DNA from: an uncultured Mailhella sp.
Lineage (GTDB): Bacteria > Desulfobacterota > Desulfovibrionia > Desulfovibrionales > Desulfovibrionaceae
DNA length: 13,474 nucleotides
Direction: 5' to 3'
NCBI GenBank assembly: GCA_905192935.1
Contig: CAJJMX010000026.1
Coordinates: 1-13,474 of the forward strand
Part shown: positions 1 through 8,481 of the stretch, piece after piece
Layout: the number at the start of each line of letters is the position of its first letter
How positions within the stretch are numbered: the stretch's first letter is position 1
The notes under the pieces: generated by a model
The model's input: the letters and a program-made list of their open reading frames with translations, nothing else
What the model was told of the DNA's origin: nothing
Databases searched by the model: none
Position numbers and translations under genes: made by a program

Positions 1-24
1 ACTTGCGGAACCTCTTTATTTCTT

Positions 25-73
25 GAAAAAAAAACGCATCGGCTTTGACAAAGTGCGAAAAACGGGGTAGCTA
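25..73 (+). promoter_or_regulatory. Candidate promoter of the ATP synthase operon
   Basis: A perfect -35 consensus TTGACA lies at 45-50. With a 17-base spacer the -10 position is TAGCTA at 68-73, a poor match to TATAAT, followed by an A-run. A run of nine to ten A residues at about 25-34, just upstream of the -35, is placed like an UP element and could compensate for the weak -10. This is the only good promoter-like sequence before the first atp gene, so a start near position 80 and a leader of about 100 bases are inferred. The -10 match is weak, so the exact start is uncertain. Confidence 0.45.
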
Positions 74-118
74 AAAAAAATGATTCTACTCCCAATAATT
101 CAGGAGCGCAGAACTTTG

Positions 119-154
119 GGGGCTTAGAATACAATGGTAGAGTGGCCCCTTTTT
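119..154 (+). terminator. Terminator-like hairpin in the atp leader (possible attenuator)
   Basis: GGGGCT at 119-124 can pair with GGCCCC at 144-149 (five Watson-Crick pairs and one G-U), enclosing a long loop of about 19 bases. Five T residues follow directly at 150-154. This has the shape of a short intrinsic terminator, 13 bases before the atpF' ribosome binding site at 167-171. It may be the terminator of a gene upstream of the window, a leader attenuator, or chance. The stem is short and the loop large, so termination would be inefficient. Confidence 0.3.
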
Positions 155-179
155 ACAGCTTCGGTTGGAGGTTCTCGGA

Positions 180-596
180 ATGATCAATATCGACATAACC
201 CTCCTGATTCAGTTGGTGAATTTTTTGATCGCCCTTGCGATCATAAATTACCTCATCGTTCGCCCGGTTCGCGGCATCATTGCCCGCCGTCGTGCGCAGA
301 ACGATGAACTGAGAGGCGCCGCCGGTTCTCTGGAAGGAGAGGCAGGCCTCAAGATGGAAGGTTACAACGCCCGCATCGAAAAGGCCCGTGCGGAAGTGGC
401 GGCTGTGCGCAAGAGCATGAAGGCCGCTGCGGAAGAAACCGCCCAGGCCCGCATCAACGAGGCGGGCGACGAGGCCCGCGCCATCCATCGAGCCGCCGCC
501 GAGCGTGTCCGCGCGGAGAGCGCGGAAGCCAGGCGCGAACTCGACGGCAGAGTGGGGGATTTCGTTCAGGTTGCCCTCAAGGCCATGCTTGGCTAG
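180..596 (+). CDS. atpF': F-type ATP synthase subunit b' (peripheral stalk)
   Basis: Encodes one of two b-type subunits of the peripheral stalk, which holds F1 against the membrane sector. The 138-residue product starts with one hydrophobic segment (about residues 5-27) ending in VRP, then a long charged Ala/Arg/Glu-rich helix to the C-terminus, the usual b/b' plan. The chosen start is ATG at 180, because GGAGG at 167-171 sits 8 bases upstream; an in-frame TTG at 165 would overlap that site and add five residues. It is the first gene of the atp operon and lies 24 bases before a second b gene. Having both b' and b is typical of Desulfovibrio, as well as of cyanobacteria and alphaproteobacteria. 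Low sequence conservation makes the b' versus b naming depend on length and order. Confidence 0.9.
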   Translation: MINIDITLLIQLVNFLIALAIINYLIVRPVRGIIARRRAQNDELRGAAGSLEGEAGLKMEGYNARIEKARAEVAAVRKSMKAAAEETAQARINEAGDEARAIHRAAAERVRAESAEARRELDGRVGDFVQVALKAMLG

Positions 597-620
597 CATC
601 ATCGCAGCAAGGAGAACGGC

Positions 621-1181
621 GTGCAAAGAATCTATGGTATAGTGACGGCCTGCGCTCTGGTCCTGATTTCCTGCCAGATCGCATCCGCGAGCGACGGGCA
701 CTCCCTGCCTTCGGGGGACTTTCGGCTGGGCGTGATCAACGCCGCCATCTTCGTCGGCATCATCTGGTACGCGGCGGGCAAGCTCATCAAAAAATTCTTC
801 ACGGGTCGCCGTGAGGAGATCGTTCAGGAAATGGACGATCTGGCCAAACGCAAGCAGGAGGCCGAGGCCCGGCTTGCCGAGGTCGAACGTCAGATCGCCG
901 ACGTGGAAGCGGAATGCGCAAAGCTTCTGGATGAAGGCCGCGCGCAGGCGGAACGCATCAGGGACGCCATCGTGTCCGAGGCCGAGAAGCAGGCTGCCCA
1001 CATAGTGGAGCAGGCGAAGAAGGGCGCGGAGCAGGAAGGCAAGGCTGAGCTTGAAGCCATCCGCGAACGTATGGCGGAAACCATTGTCGCGGAGGTGGAA
1101 AAGAGCCTTCTCGACAGGCTGGATGCCACGACGCATCAGAAACTGATCGACAAATCGTTGACCAAGGTGGTGCTGCAGTGA
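621..1181 (+). CDS. atpF: F-type ATP synthase subunit b (peripheral stalk)
   Basis: Encodes the second peripheral-stalk b subunit, 186 residues. The start is GTG at 621 with AGGAG at 610-614, six bases upstream. The N-terminus (about residues 1-25) looks like a signal peptide: a basic start, a hydrophobic core, then an AxA-like ASAS before Asp-Gly. A second hydrophobic segment (about 35-55) is the usual b membrane anchor, followed by a charged coiled-coil stalk from about 60 to 160 and a C-terminal delta-contacting part. The extra hydrophobic N-terminus makes it longer than E. coli b (156 residues). The last codons overlap atpH by four bases, with atpH starting GTG inside the end of this gene, so translation is probably coupled. 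Confidence 0.92.
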   Translation: MQRIYGIVTACALVLISCQIASASDGHSLPSGDFRLGVINAAIFVGIIWYAAGKLIKKFFTGRREEIVQEMDDLAKRKQEAEARLAEVERQIADVEAECAKLLDEGRAQAERIRDAIVSEAEKQAAHIVEQAKKGAEQEGKAELEAIRERMAETIVAEVEKSLLDRLDATTHQKLIDKSLTKVVLQ

Positions 1182-1729
1182 TCGGCAATGTCGTGTCCCG
1201 GCGCTATGCCTCGGCGCTCTTTTCCCTTGGGAAAGAGGCGGGCATGGCGGAATTGGAACGCTATGGAGCGTCTCTGAGTGCTCTGGGCGAGGCAGTGGAA
1301 AAGACCCCCCGGCTGGCCGAGGCTTTCCGCAATCCCGTCCTCTCCACGGAAGAGAAGAAGAAAGTGGTGCTGTCCCTGCTGGATGTGGCGGGCGGCGGCG
1401 CCGTGGAACAACGTTTTTGTGCGCTGCTGGCCGACAAGGGCCGGCTGCCGCTCATTCCCGCCATTGCGGCGGATTTTTCGGTCATGCTCGACGAGGCCCG
1501 CGGCATTTCCCGCGGGGTCGTAATCACGGCCGTGGAGCTGGACGACGCGCATAAGGACAGAATCAAGAACAAGTTGGAATCGCAGACAGAGCGCAAGCTT
1601 GAGCTTGAATATGTCATCGACCCTTCCATCATCGGGGGCATAGTCTTCCGTGTGGGAGACAAGGTGTACGACGCAAGCCTGCGCGCGCAGCTCGACAACC
1701 TCAGGGAATCCATCAAGAGGGGTGAGTAG
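1178..1729 (+). CDS. atpH: F-type ATP synthase subunit delta
   Basis: Encodes the delta subunit (OSCP type, 183 residues), which sits on top of the alpha/beta hexamer and joins it to the b/b' stalk. The N-terminal MIGNVVSRRYASALFSLG is the conserved first helix of the family, and the C-terminal GGIVFRVGDKVYDAS followed by QLDNL is the family's C-terminal signature. The start is GTG at 1178, overlapping the atpF stop in a GTGA arrangement, with AAGGTGGT at 1164-1171 as ribosome binding site. Only three bases separate its stop from atpA. Length fits the family (E. coli 177). Confidence 0.95.
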   Translation: MIGNVVSRRYASALFSLGKEAGMAELERYGASLSALGEAVEKTPRLAEAFRNPVLSTEEKKKVVLSLLDVAGGGAVEQRFCALLADKGRLPLIPAIAADFSVMLDEARGISRGVVITAVELDDAHKDRIKNKLESQTERKLELEYVIDPSIIGGIVFRVGDKVYDASLRAQLDNLRESIKRGE

Positions 1730-1732
1730 GCC

Positions 1733-3247
1733 ATGCACATCAAGGCTGAAGAGATCGGAAAGATCATCGAGGAGCAGATCCGCAACTACGACCAGCATGT
1801 GGAAATGAGCGAGACCGGCACCGTCATGTATGTGGGCGACGGCATCGCCCGCGTGTATGGTGTGCGGAATGCCATGTCCATGGAGCTGCTGGAGTTCCCC
1901 GGCGGACTCATGGGCATGGTGCTCAACCTCGAAGAAGACAATGTCGGCGTTGCCCTGCTCGGCGACGACACCGGCATCAAGGAAGGCGACCCGGTCAAGC
2001 GTACCGGCCGCATTTTCTCGGTGCCCGTCGGTCCCGCCGTGGCCGGACGCGTGCTGAATCCTCTGGGCCAGCCCATCGACGGACTGGGACCCGTGGAAAG
2101 CACGGAAATCCGTCCCGTGGAGCTCAAGGCTCCCGGCATCATGCAGCGCAAGAGCGTTCACGAACCCATGGTCACGGGCATCAAGGCCATCGACGCCATC
2201 ACGCCCATCGGCCGCGGCCAGCGTGAACTCATCATCGGCGACCGCCAGGTGGGCAAGACCGCCATCTGCGTGGACGCCATCCTTGCCCAGAAGGGCACCG
2301 GCGTGCACTGCTTCTACGTGGCCATAGGCCAGAAGAAGTCCACCGTGGCTCTGGTGGCGGAAACTCTGCGTCAGCACGGCGCCATGGAATACACCACCAT
2401 CGTGTCCGCCTCCGCTTCGGAATCCGCGCCTCTGCAGTACATCGCTCCGTATTCCGGCTGCACCATGGCCGAATACTACCGCGACAACGGCGAACACGCT
2501 CTCATCATTTACGACGACCTTTCCAAGCAGGCTGTGGCCTACCGCCAGATGTCCCTGCTGCTCCGTCGTCCTCCGGGACGTGAAGCCTTCCCCGGCGACG
2601 TGTTCTACCTGCACTCCCGTCTGCTCGAACGCGCGGCCAAGCTCAGCGACGAGCTGGGCGCCGGTTCTCTGACGGCTCTGCCCGTCATTGAAACGCAGGC
2701 AGGCGACGTTTCCGCCTACATCCCCACCAACGTCATTTCCATCACCGATGGTCAGGTGTTCCTGGAAACCAACCTGTTCAACGCCGGCATCCGTCCCGCC
2801 ATCAACGTGGGCATCTCCGTGTCCCGCGTGGGCGGCGCCGCTCAGATCAAGGCCATGAAGCAGGTTGCAGGCTCTCTGCGCCTCGACCTCGCCCACTACC
2901 GCGAAATGGCCGCCTTCGCCCAGTTCGGTTCCGATCTGGACAAGGACACCAAGGCCATTCTCGATCGCGGTGCCCGCATGACGGAGCTTCTCAAGCAGCC
3001 TCAGTATCATCCCATGCCCACGGAAGAGCAGGTGGCTTCCATCTTTGCCGCTTCCCGCGGATTTTTGGATGACATCGAGGTGAAGGACGTGCTGCCCTTC
3101 GAAGGCGGCATGCTGGAAATGCTTCGTACCGAAAAGCCCGATATCCTCGCCGATATCCGCGATCGCAAGAAGCTGGACGACGATCTGGAAGGGCGTCTTT
3201 CCGCGGCCATCAAAGAGTTCAAGGTATCCTTCAAGGCGCGGGGGTAA
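1733..3247 (+). CDS. atpA: F-type ATP synthase subunit alpha
   Basis: Encodes the regulatory, non-catalytic nucleotide-binding subunit of F1 (504 residues, normal for the family). The Walker A motif GDRQVGKT is at residues 169-176, in register with E. coli alpha. The arginine finger that reaches into the beta catalytic site is Arg365 in the motif GISVSRVGG. The N-terminal beta-barrel (about 25-95), central nucleotide domain and C-terminal helical domain are all present with no break. The start is ATG at 1733, with a GAGGGGTGAG ribosome binding site that overlaps the end of atpH. The gap to atpG is three bases, so the gene is clearly mid-operon. Confidence 0.98.
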   Translation: MHIKAEEIGKIIEEQIRNYDQHVEMSETGTVMYVGDGIARVYGVRNAMSMELLEFPGGLMGMVLNLEEDNVGVALLGDDTGIKEGDPVKRTGRIFSVPVGPAVAGRVLNPLGQPIDGLGPVESTEIRPVELKAPGIMQRKSVHEPMVTGIKAIDAITPIGRGQRELIIGDRQVGKTAICVDAILAQKGTGVHCFYVAIGQKKSTVALVAETLRQHGAMEYTTIVSASASESAPLQYIAPYSGCTMAEYYRDNGEHALIIYDDLSKQAVAYRQMSLLLRRPPGREAFPGDVFYLHSRLLERAAKLSDELGAGSLTALPVIETQAGDVSAYIPTNVISITDGQVFLETNLFNAGIRPAINVGISVSRVGGAAQIKAMKQVAGSLRLDLAHYREMAAFAQFGSDLDKDTKAILDRGARMTELLKQPQYHPMPTEEQVASIFAASRGFLDDIEVKDVLPFEGGMLEMLRTEKPDILADIRDRKKLDDDLEGRLSAAIKEFKVSFKARG

Positions 3248-3250
3248 CTC

Positions 3251-4129
3251 ATGCCTTCGTTGAAAGATGTAAAACTCCAGATAGCTGGCGTCGGCAAGAC
3301 AAAGCAGATCACGAGGGCCATGGGAATGGTCGCCTCGGCGAAGCTGCGCGGCGCCCAGAACCGCATTGAGCGTTTCCGCCCCTACGCGGAAAAGTTCGGC
3401 GAGATGCTGGGCGACCTTGCCGCCAGAACGGAAGAAGCGGCCCATCCGCTGCTTCAGGTCCACAAGGAGGTCAAGTCGGCGGTCATAGTGCTGCTCTCCT
3501 CCGACCGTGGCCTGTGCGGGGGCTTCAACGTCAATCTGATATCGACCGCTCTCGATCTGGCTCGTGCCAGAACCGACGAGGGGCTGACCGTCCGGTTCAT
3601 ATGCGTGGGCCGGAAAGGCCGCGACGCGGTGCGCAAGACCTCCTACGAGATCATCGAATCGTACGGAGACGCCATGGGTTCCTTCGACTTCCGCCTGGCG
3701 GCCCGTCTGGGCGGAAAGGTGTCGCAGCTTTATGAAAGCGGCGAAGCCGATGAAGTCTACCTCGTGTACAGCGAGTTCGCCGGCATGACGCGCCAGATTC
3801 CCACGAAGATGGAGCTTCTGCCCGTGACCTCTGCCGCGAAGGAAGAAGACGACGGCAAGCCGGCGGCGGAATGCCTGTATGAACCCGAAGTCGGGGTTCT
3901 TCTTGCGGAACTTCTGCCCCGGTACGTGAACGTTCAGATCTATCGCGGACTTCTCGACAACTCCGCCAGTGAAAACGCAGCGCGCATGGCCGCCATGGAC
4001 AACGCCACGCGCAACTGCGACGAACTGACCAATTCTCTGACGCTTCTTTACAACAAGACCCGTCAGGCTGCCATCACCAACGAACTTATCGACATCGTTG
4101 GCGGCGCAAATGCGCAGCAAAGCCAGTAG
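3251..4129 (+). CDS. atpG: F-type ATP synthase subunit gamma
   Basis: Encodes the central rotary shaft of F1 (292 residues). The N-terminal helix carries the conserved KTKQITRAMGMVASAKLR, and the C-terminal helix carries NATRNCDELTNSLTL and the family signature ITNELIDIVGGANA. These two helices form the coiled coil that turns inside the alpha/beta ring. The middle Rossmann-like region is present (SSDRGLCGGFN near residues 85-95). The start is ATG at 3251, three bases after atpA. The protein has the normal bacterial length and no chloroplast-type regulatory cysteine insert is seen. Confidence 0.97.
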   Translation: MPSLKDVKLQIAGVGKTKQITRAMGMVASAKLRGAQNRIERFRPYAEKFGEMLGDLAARTEEAAHPLLQVHKEVKSAVIVLLSSDRGLCGGFNVNLISTALDLARARTDEGLTVRFICVGRKGRDAVRKTSYEIIESYGDAMGSFDFRLAARLGGKVSQLYESGEADEVYLVYSEFAGMTRQIPTKMELLPVTSAAKEEDDGKPAAECLYEPEVGVLLAELLPRYVNVQIYRGLLDNSASENAARMAAMDNATRNCDELTNSLTLLYNKTRQAAITNELIDIVGGANAQQSQ

Positions 4130-4141
4130 GAGCATTAGGGC

Positions 4142-5554
<1,413 letters not shown>

Positions 5555-5566
5555 GAGGAGACCGCC

Positions 5567-5965
5567 ATGGAAGGTCTTCGTCTCGATATCGTCACTCCCG
5601 ACAAGGTCGTGCTTCAGGCCGACGTTGAGTATGTGGGCGCAAGCGGCGTGGACGGCCAGTTCGGCCTTCTGCCCTCTCATGCGGCCATGCTCTCCGCGCT
5701 GAAGATAGGCGATCTCTACTATCGTCAGGGCGGTGCTACGAAATGGGTCTTCGTATCCGGCGGATTCGCCCAGATCGCGGACAACAAGGTGACCATTCTG
5801 GCGGAATCCGCCGAACTGGCCGCCGACATCGACGTGGATCGGGCCGAACAGGCCAAGGCCCGCGCCGAAAAGCGTCTGGCCGACCCCAAGCCTGATACGG
5901 ATGTGCACAGAGCCGAGCTTGCGCTTGCCCGTGCCATTTCCCGTATCCGTGTCGCCAGACGCTGA
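5567..5965 (+). CDS. atpC: F-type ATP synthase subunit epsilon
   Basis: Encodes the epsilon subunit (132 residues), which binds the foot of gamma and can inhibit ATP hydrolysis. The N-terminal beta-sandwich (about 1-85) is recognisable from LRLDIVTPDKVVLQADVEYV, the GVDGQFGLLPSHAAMLSAL segment and VFVSGGFAQIADNKVTILAE. The C-terminal helical hairpin is Ala/Arg-rich (about 88-132). The start is ATG at 5567 with AGGAG at 5556-5560, six bases upstream. It is the last gene of the operon; its stop codon lies in a small hairpin and a strong terminator follows about 120 bases later. Confidence 0.95.
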   Translation: MEGLRLDIVTPDKVVLQADVEYVGASGVDGQFGLLPSHAAMLSALKIGDLYYRQGGATKWVFVSGGFAQIADNKVTILAESAELAADIDVDRAEQAKARAEKRLADPKPDTDVHRAELALARAISRIRVARR

Positions 5966-5997
5966 ACCGGACGTCTGCCGGAGCGTCTCTAGCTCCG
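5956..5997 (+). other. Two small hairpins at the 3' end of atpC
   Basis: CAGACG at 5956-5961 pairs with CGTCTG at 5972-5977, placing the atpC stop codon (5963-5965) in the loop. Immediately after, CGGAGC at 5979-5984 pairs with GCTCCG at 5992-5997. Neither is followed by a T-run, so they are not intrinsic terminators. They might protect the 3' end of the mRNA or simply be chance pairings in GC-rich sequence. Confidence 0.35.
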
Positions 5998-6084
5998 TGC
6001 GGAAAATTCGGGTCGGCTGTTTCCCGGGCAAGGGAGATTGCCGCAGGACCTGATATCCCGGCTTCATGCTGACAGAAATAACCG

Positions 6085-6115
6085 AAAGGGATGTCCCGAA
6101 AGGGGCATCCCTTTT
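6085..6115 (+). terminator. Intrinsic terminator of the atp operon
   Basis: A 13-pair stem with one G-U pair runs from 6085-6097 (AAAGGGATGTCCC) to 6102-6114, closed by a stable GAAA tetraloop at 6098-6101. The right arm ends in TTTT, giving a short U-tract. No other strong stem lies between here and atpC, so this is the best candidate for the end of the atp transcript. Confidence 0.85.
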
Positions 6116-6270
6116 GCTGTCTTCAGGGAATGACGGATTTCCGATGGAGGCGGTGAAGCAGGGCAGATTTTGGGGGATGAAACATCCTGAAGGGGAGAAG
6201 AAAGGAGTCTTCCGGTTTCGGCGTGGCGGAAGAGAGGCCGAAGTTTCCTGCGGGCGGATTTCCGGGATAT

Positions 6271-6291
6271 TCTTGCGGTGGGGCATGGCGG
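6271..6291 (+). repeat. 21-base direct repeat, copy 1
   Basis: Reads TCTTGCGG, then T, then GGGGCATGGCGG. It matches copy 2 at 6623-6643 in 20 of 21 positions and lies in a non-coding stretch. Function unknown. Confidence 0.7.
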
Positions 6292-6622
6292 GAGCGTCCG
6301 ACGTGGCGTTTGCCGTGACAAGAATTTTTCGGAAAGCCGCTGTGTTGAGCGGCTGGCGGCGGTTTCCTTAAAGAAGGGGAAGGCAAAGAAGGGAAGGCTC
6401 CTCGAGTGTTCTGAAAAGGATGCGGGGCAGGCGTCGGCCTTTCCTGAACCCTGTGCATCGTCTGGAAAACGGCAGGAACATGGGTGCTGCTTTTGGGACA
6501 GACGGAGCATGTGTCGAGGGCGGATAAGTCTGCGGGCAGCGGTACGGCTCTCTTGAATCAGTCGTGAAGAGCGTCCGGGGAAGGGGCTTTCGGCATGCTT
6601 GAACGTCGCCTGCTCCCGGAGC

Positions 6623-6643
6623 TCTTGCGGCGGGGCATGGCGG
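6623..6643 (+). repeat. 21-base direct repeat, copy 2
   Basis: Reads TCTTGCGG, then C, then GGGGCATGGCGG. The single difference from copy 1 is T to C at the ninth base. The starts of the two copies are 352 bases apart. Confidence 0.7.
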
Positions 6644-7008
6644 ACAGCAGGCTTTTTTGACCTTCGAAATATCGTTGTCCGTTTTTCCGGGAGGCGGGGG
6701 GATCCGGTTCTCCGCCGGGAAGGAGGCAAGAAATCTTCCGGCTTCGTTCTCGGCTGCGTGGAAGCGGCACAGGGAGAAAATGATGGTTTCCGAGACCTCT
6801 TCGGCAGCAAGGAGCGCTTTTCAGGTCCCGGGTACAGAGGCAGGTTTCGGAAGCCGAGGGGAAGAAATCGGAGGAAAAGCTGAGCCGTGCATGAAAACAT
6901 GGCCTTGCTTCAGAAGACGGCCTATATTAACTTCGTGAAAAAAAGGATGCCGCCAGACCTGTCCGGTATGGTGCGCCGGGCCGAGGCGTCATCTTCAAGG
7001 GGGGATTC

Positions 7009-7503
7009 ATGCGCAGAGTTTTCGTTCTTCTGGCGTTTGCAGGCAGCATGTTGTTTGCTTCCGCAGCCATGGCCGCTCCGGCCGTGGTGTCCGTGGACAT
7101 GCAGAAGGTCCTTACGCAGTCCGAACCGGGCAGGCAGGCGGCGGCCCATCTTGAAGAGGTCCGCAAGGTGCTCCAGAAGGGCTTTGACGAGCTGAAGGAG
7201 GCTCATAAGAACGCGCCGGAGGAAGAGAGAAACAAAATTTATGCCGACGGACTCGCCCGTCTGAACCGGCAGATGGCCCTGGAGCAGCAGAGTGCTCTGA
7301 GCGCGGTCAACGATGTGGTGGTGGAAGAAATAGAAAAGTGGCGTCAGAAGAACGGGGTGTCTCTGGTCATTTCCCGGGCGGCGGTCATTACCGGCGACTT
7401 TGTGAAGGCCGACTACACCAATACCATTCTTTCTGCCGTGAACAAGCGACAGGTCAAGTTTGCCGATCTGCCCGTGGTGAAGGTCACTTCGCCCAAAAAG
7501 TAG
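7009..7503 (+). CDS. OmpH/Skp-family periplasmic chaperone
   Basis: Encodes a 164-residue exported protein of the OmpH/Skp family. Skp is a periplasmic trimer that holds unfolded outer-membrane proteins on their way to the assembly machinery. Residues 1-22 are a clear signal peptide with AMA before the predicted cut at Ala22/Ala23. The mature protein begins with the family's short strand VVSVDMQKVL, followed by a long charged helical region (about 45-115) and a C-terminal strand region ending in basic residues. E. coli Skp has 161 residues. The start is ATG at 7009 after AAGGGGGG. The usual neighbours (bamA, lpxD, fabZ) are absent and an intrinsic terminator follows at once, so it appears to be transcribed alone. 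It may be a paralogue rather than the main Skp. Confidence 0.82.
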   Translation: MRRVFVLLAFAGSMLFASAAMAAPAVVSVDMQKVLTQSEPGRQAAAHLEEVRKVLQKGFDELKEAHKNAPEEERNKIYADGLARLNRQMALEQQSALSAVNDVVVEEIEKWRQKNGVSLVISRAAVITGDFVKADYTNTILSAVNKRQVKFADLPVVKVTSPKK

Positions 7504-7514
7504 GGAGCGGAATC

Positions 7515-7547
7515 GTCTGAAGGGTCGAAGCCCTGCGGACAATTTTT
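7515..7547 (+). terminator. Intrinsic terminator after the OmpH/Skp gene
   Basis: GTCTG (7515-7519) pairs with CGGAC (7536-7540) and AGGG (7521-7524) with CCCT (7531-7534), with one A-G mismatch between them and a TCGAAG loop. AATTTTT follows at 7541-7547. It begins 11 bases after the stop codon. Confidence 0.7.
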
Positions 7548-7630
7548 GAGGAATGTCATGTTTTCGCGGCACCTGCCCGGCCGCAGAAAACCATATCCCG
7601 GGGCAGACAACATTTATCAGGAGAAGCATC

Positions 7631-7942
7631 ATGGCGGAAGAACAGAAGATAGGCCTGCATGTGGAGGCCGCCAGCATCCGTACCTCATATGTCAATGCCT
7701 TTCAGACCCGCTATGCGGAAGGTGAGGTCTTTTTGACCTGCGGGGTAAGTCATGTGGAACCCTCCCAGAATGAGGCGGAAGCCGGAGCCCTGATCGTTGA
7801 AATGCAGGAGCGCATCGCCATGACGCCTCAGAGTGCGCATCGCCTTGCCGCAACGCTCATCCGTACGCTGCAGGAGTATGAGGGACGCTTCGGTCCCATC
7901 ATGCCCGCGCCTTCGGCGGACGGAGAGAAGAAAAACGGGTAG
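7631..7942 (+). CDS. DUF3467-type small protein of unknown function
   Basis: Encodes a 103-residue, probably cytoplasmic protein with no signal peptide or membrane segment. The pattern is that of DUF3467: an initial strand region around TRYAEGEVFLTCGVSHVEP, then a strand with ERIAMTPQSAHRLAATLIRTLQEYEGRFG. The MTPQSAHRL and EYEGRFG pieces are the most typical. The start is ATG at 7631, seven bases after AGGAG at 7619-7623; the frame is open back to 7553 but that extension has no ribosome binding site and overlaps no conserved part. The family's function is not known to me. It sits between two intrinsic terminators, so it is likely a single-gene unit. The C-terminus ends in a charged tail (DGEKKNG). 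Confidence 0.8.
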   Translation: MAEEQKIGLHVEAASIRTSYVNAFQTRYAEGEVFLTCGVSHVEPSQNEAEAGALIVEMQERIAMTPQSAHRLAATLIRTLQEYEGRFGPIMPAPSADGEKKNG

Positions 7943-7972
7943 ACCGTGCCTTTTCACAAGAATTGAGCAATC

Positions 7973-8015
7973 GGCGGACATGACGGCAAAGTGCTTGTTG
8001 TGTCCGCCTTTTTTT
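7973..8015 (+). terminator. Strong intrinsic terminator after the DUF3467 gene
   Basis: GGCGGACA at 7973-7980 pairs perfectly with TGTCCGCC at 8001-8008, and the stem can extend inward through TGACGG/TTGTTG using G-U pairs. Seven T residues follow at 8009-8015. This is a textbook terminator, 30 bases after the stop codon. Confidence 0.92.
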
Positions 8016-8466
8016 GCGCCTTCCCCTGTTTTCGTTTTTTGCGGAACGTTCAGGCTGCATTTTTCTGCCGCAGAACGGGCAGCGTGTTCCCGGGCTGTTT
8101 ACCATTTCATATTCCCGTCGCAAGTCTTGAAAGGCGGATGAGGGAGGGGGAAGGTGGTGTATGCATCAGAATCCGGGAAAGCGTTTCCCCCAAAGGCGGA
8201 TTTTTCTGTCAGGGGGGGCCGTAACAGTTTCTCTGTCGGGGAAAACGGCAGGCTTTGTTGTTTGTCCCCGAATATTCCGAAAAGAGAAGAGGGCTGAGGA
8301 GCCCTCCCTCTGATGTATCGGAAATGCATCGGCCTTGTTTTTGACGGGGCTGTCCGCACAGTTTCGGCGCGTCGGAGACCGGCGTTCGATAGATTGAGAA
8401 CTTCCTGTGTTATGATCCTCCTTCCCCCGCATGCTCTTTCCCCGTTTCGTCATGTTCGCGTAGGCT
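8016..8466. other. 450-base non-coding spacer before the phosphatase control region
   Basis: No gene is supported here: the short open frames have no ribosome binding sites or recognisable pattern. Two hairpins stand out. GAGGGCT at 8289-8295 pairs with AGCCCTC at 8300-8306 around GAGG; on the minus strand this is followed by TTCTCTTTTC. GATGTAT at 8312-8318 pairs with ATGCATC at 8324-8330 with one G-U pair, followed by GGCCTTGTTTTT. They could be weak terminators or a structured leader. No tRNA or known riboswitch pattern was recognised. Confidence 0.4.
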
Positions 8467-8480
8467 TTCTTCATGAAGAA
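8467..8480. promoter_or_regulatory. 14-base perfect palindrome upstream of the phosphatase
   Basis: TTCTTCATGAAGAA is its own reverse complement. It lies 77 bases before the phosphatase start and directly before the phased repeats at 8482-8511. Its size and position fit a dimeric regulator's operator. I do not recognise the regulator. Confidence 0.5.
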
Positions 8481-8481
8481 T

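Larger units (their letters stand above)
6116..7008. other. 893-base stretch with no convincing gene
   Basis: Several open frames cross this stretch, the longest on the minus strand (6064-6900). Their translations are dominated by Arg, Ser and Pro with no domain, membrane or signal pattern, and that frame runs through the atp terminator. I therefore regard them as chance. The stretch holds a near-identical 21-base direct repeat (6271-6291 and 6623-6643) and a 7-pair hairpin at 6335-6354 (AGCCGCT/AGCGGCT). The last 100 bases must contain the promoter of the next gene, but no good -35/-10 pair is visible; TATATT at 6923-6928 is the best -10-like string. Confidence 0.55.

Noticed and set aside
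153..1136. Minus-strand open frame of 327 codons opposite atpF' and atpF
   Set aside because: Antisense shadow of two recognisable stalk genes with no family pattern of its own.
6064..6900. Minus-strand open frame of 278 codons between the atp operon and the Skp-like gene
   Set aside because: Translation is rich in Arg, Ser and Pro with no domain, signal or membrane pattern, the ribosome binding site is poor, and the frame reads through the atp terminator.
6905..6933. Promoter for the Skp-like gene at TTGCTT ... TAACTT
   Set aside because: Each element matches the consensus at only three of six positions; TATATT at 6923 has no fitting -35.
7553..7630. Longer start for the DUF3467 protein
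   Set aside because: The 26 extra residues lack a ribosome binding site and conserved features, whereas ATG at 7631 has AGGAG seven bases upstream.
8341..8416. Promoter or tRNA-like sequence around TTGACG, GTTCGAT and TATGAT in the spacer
   Set aside because: Spacings do not fit a promoter, and no cloverleaf could be built around GTTCGAT.
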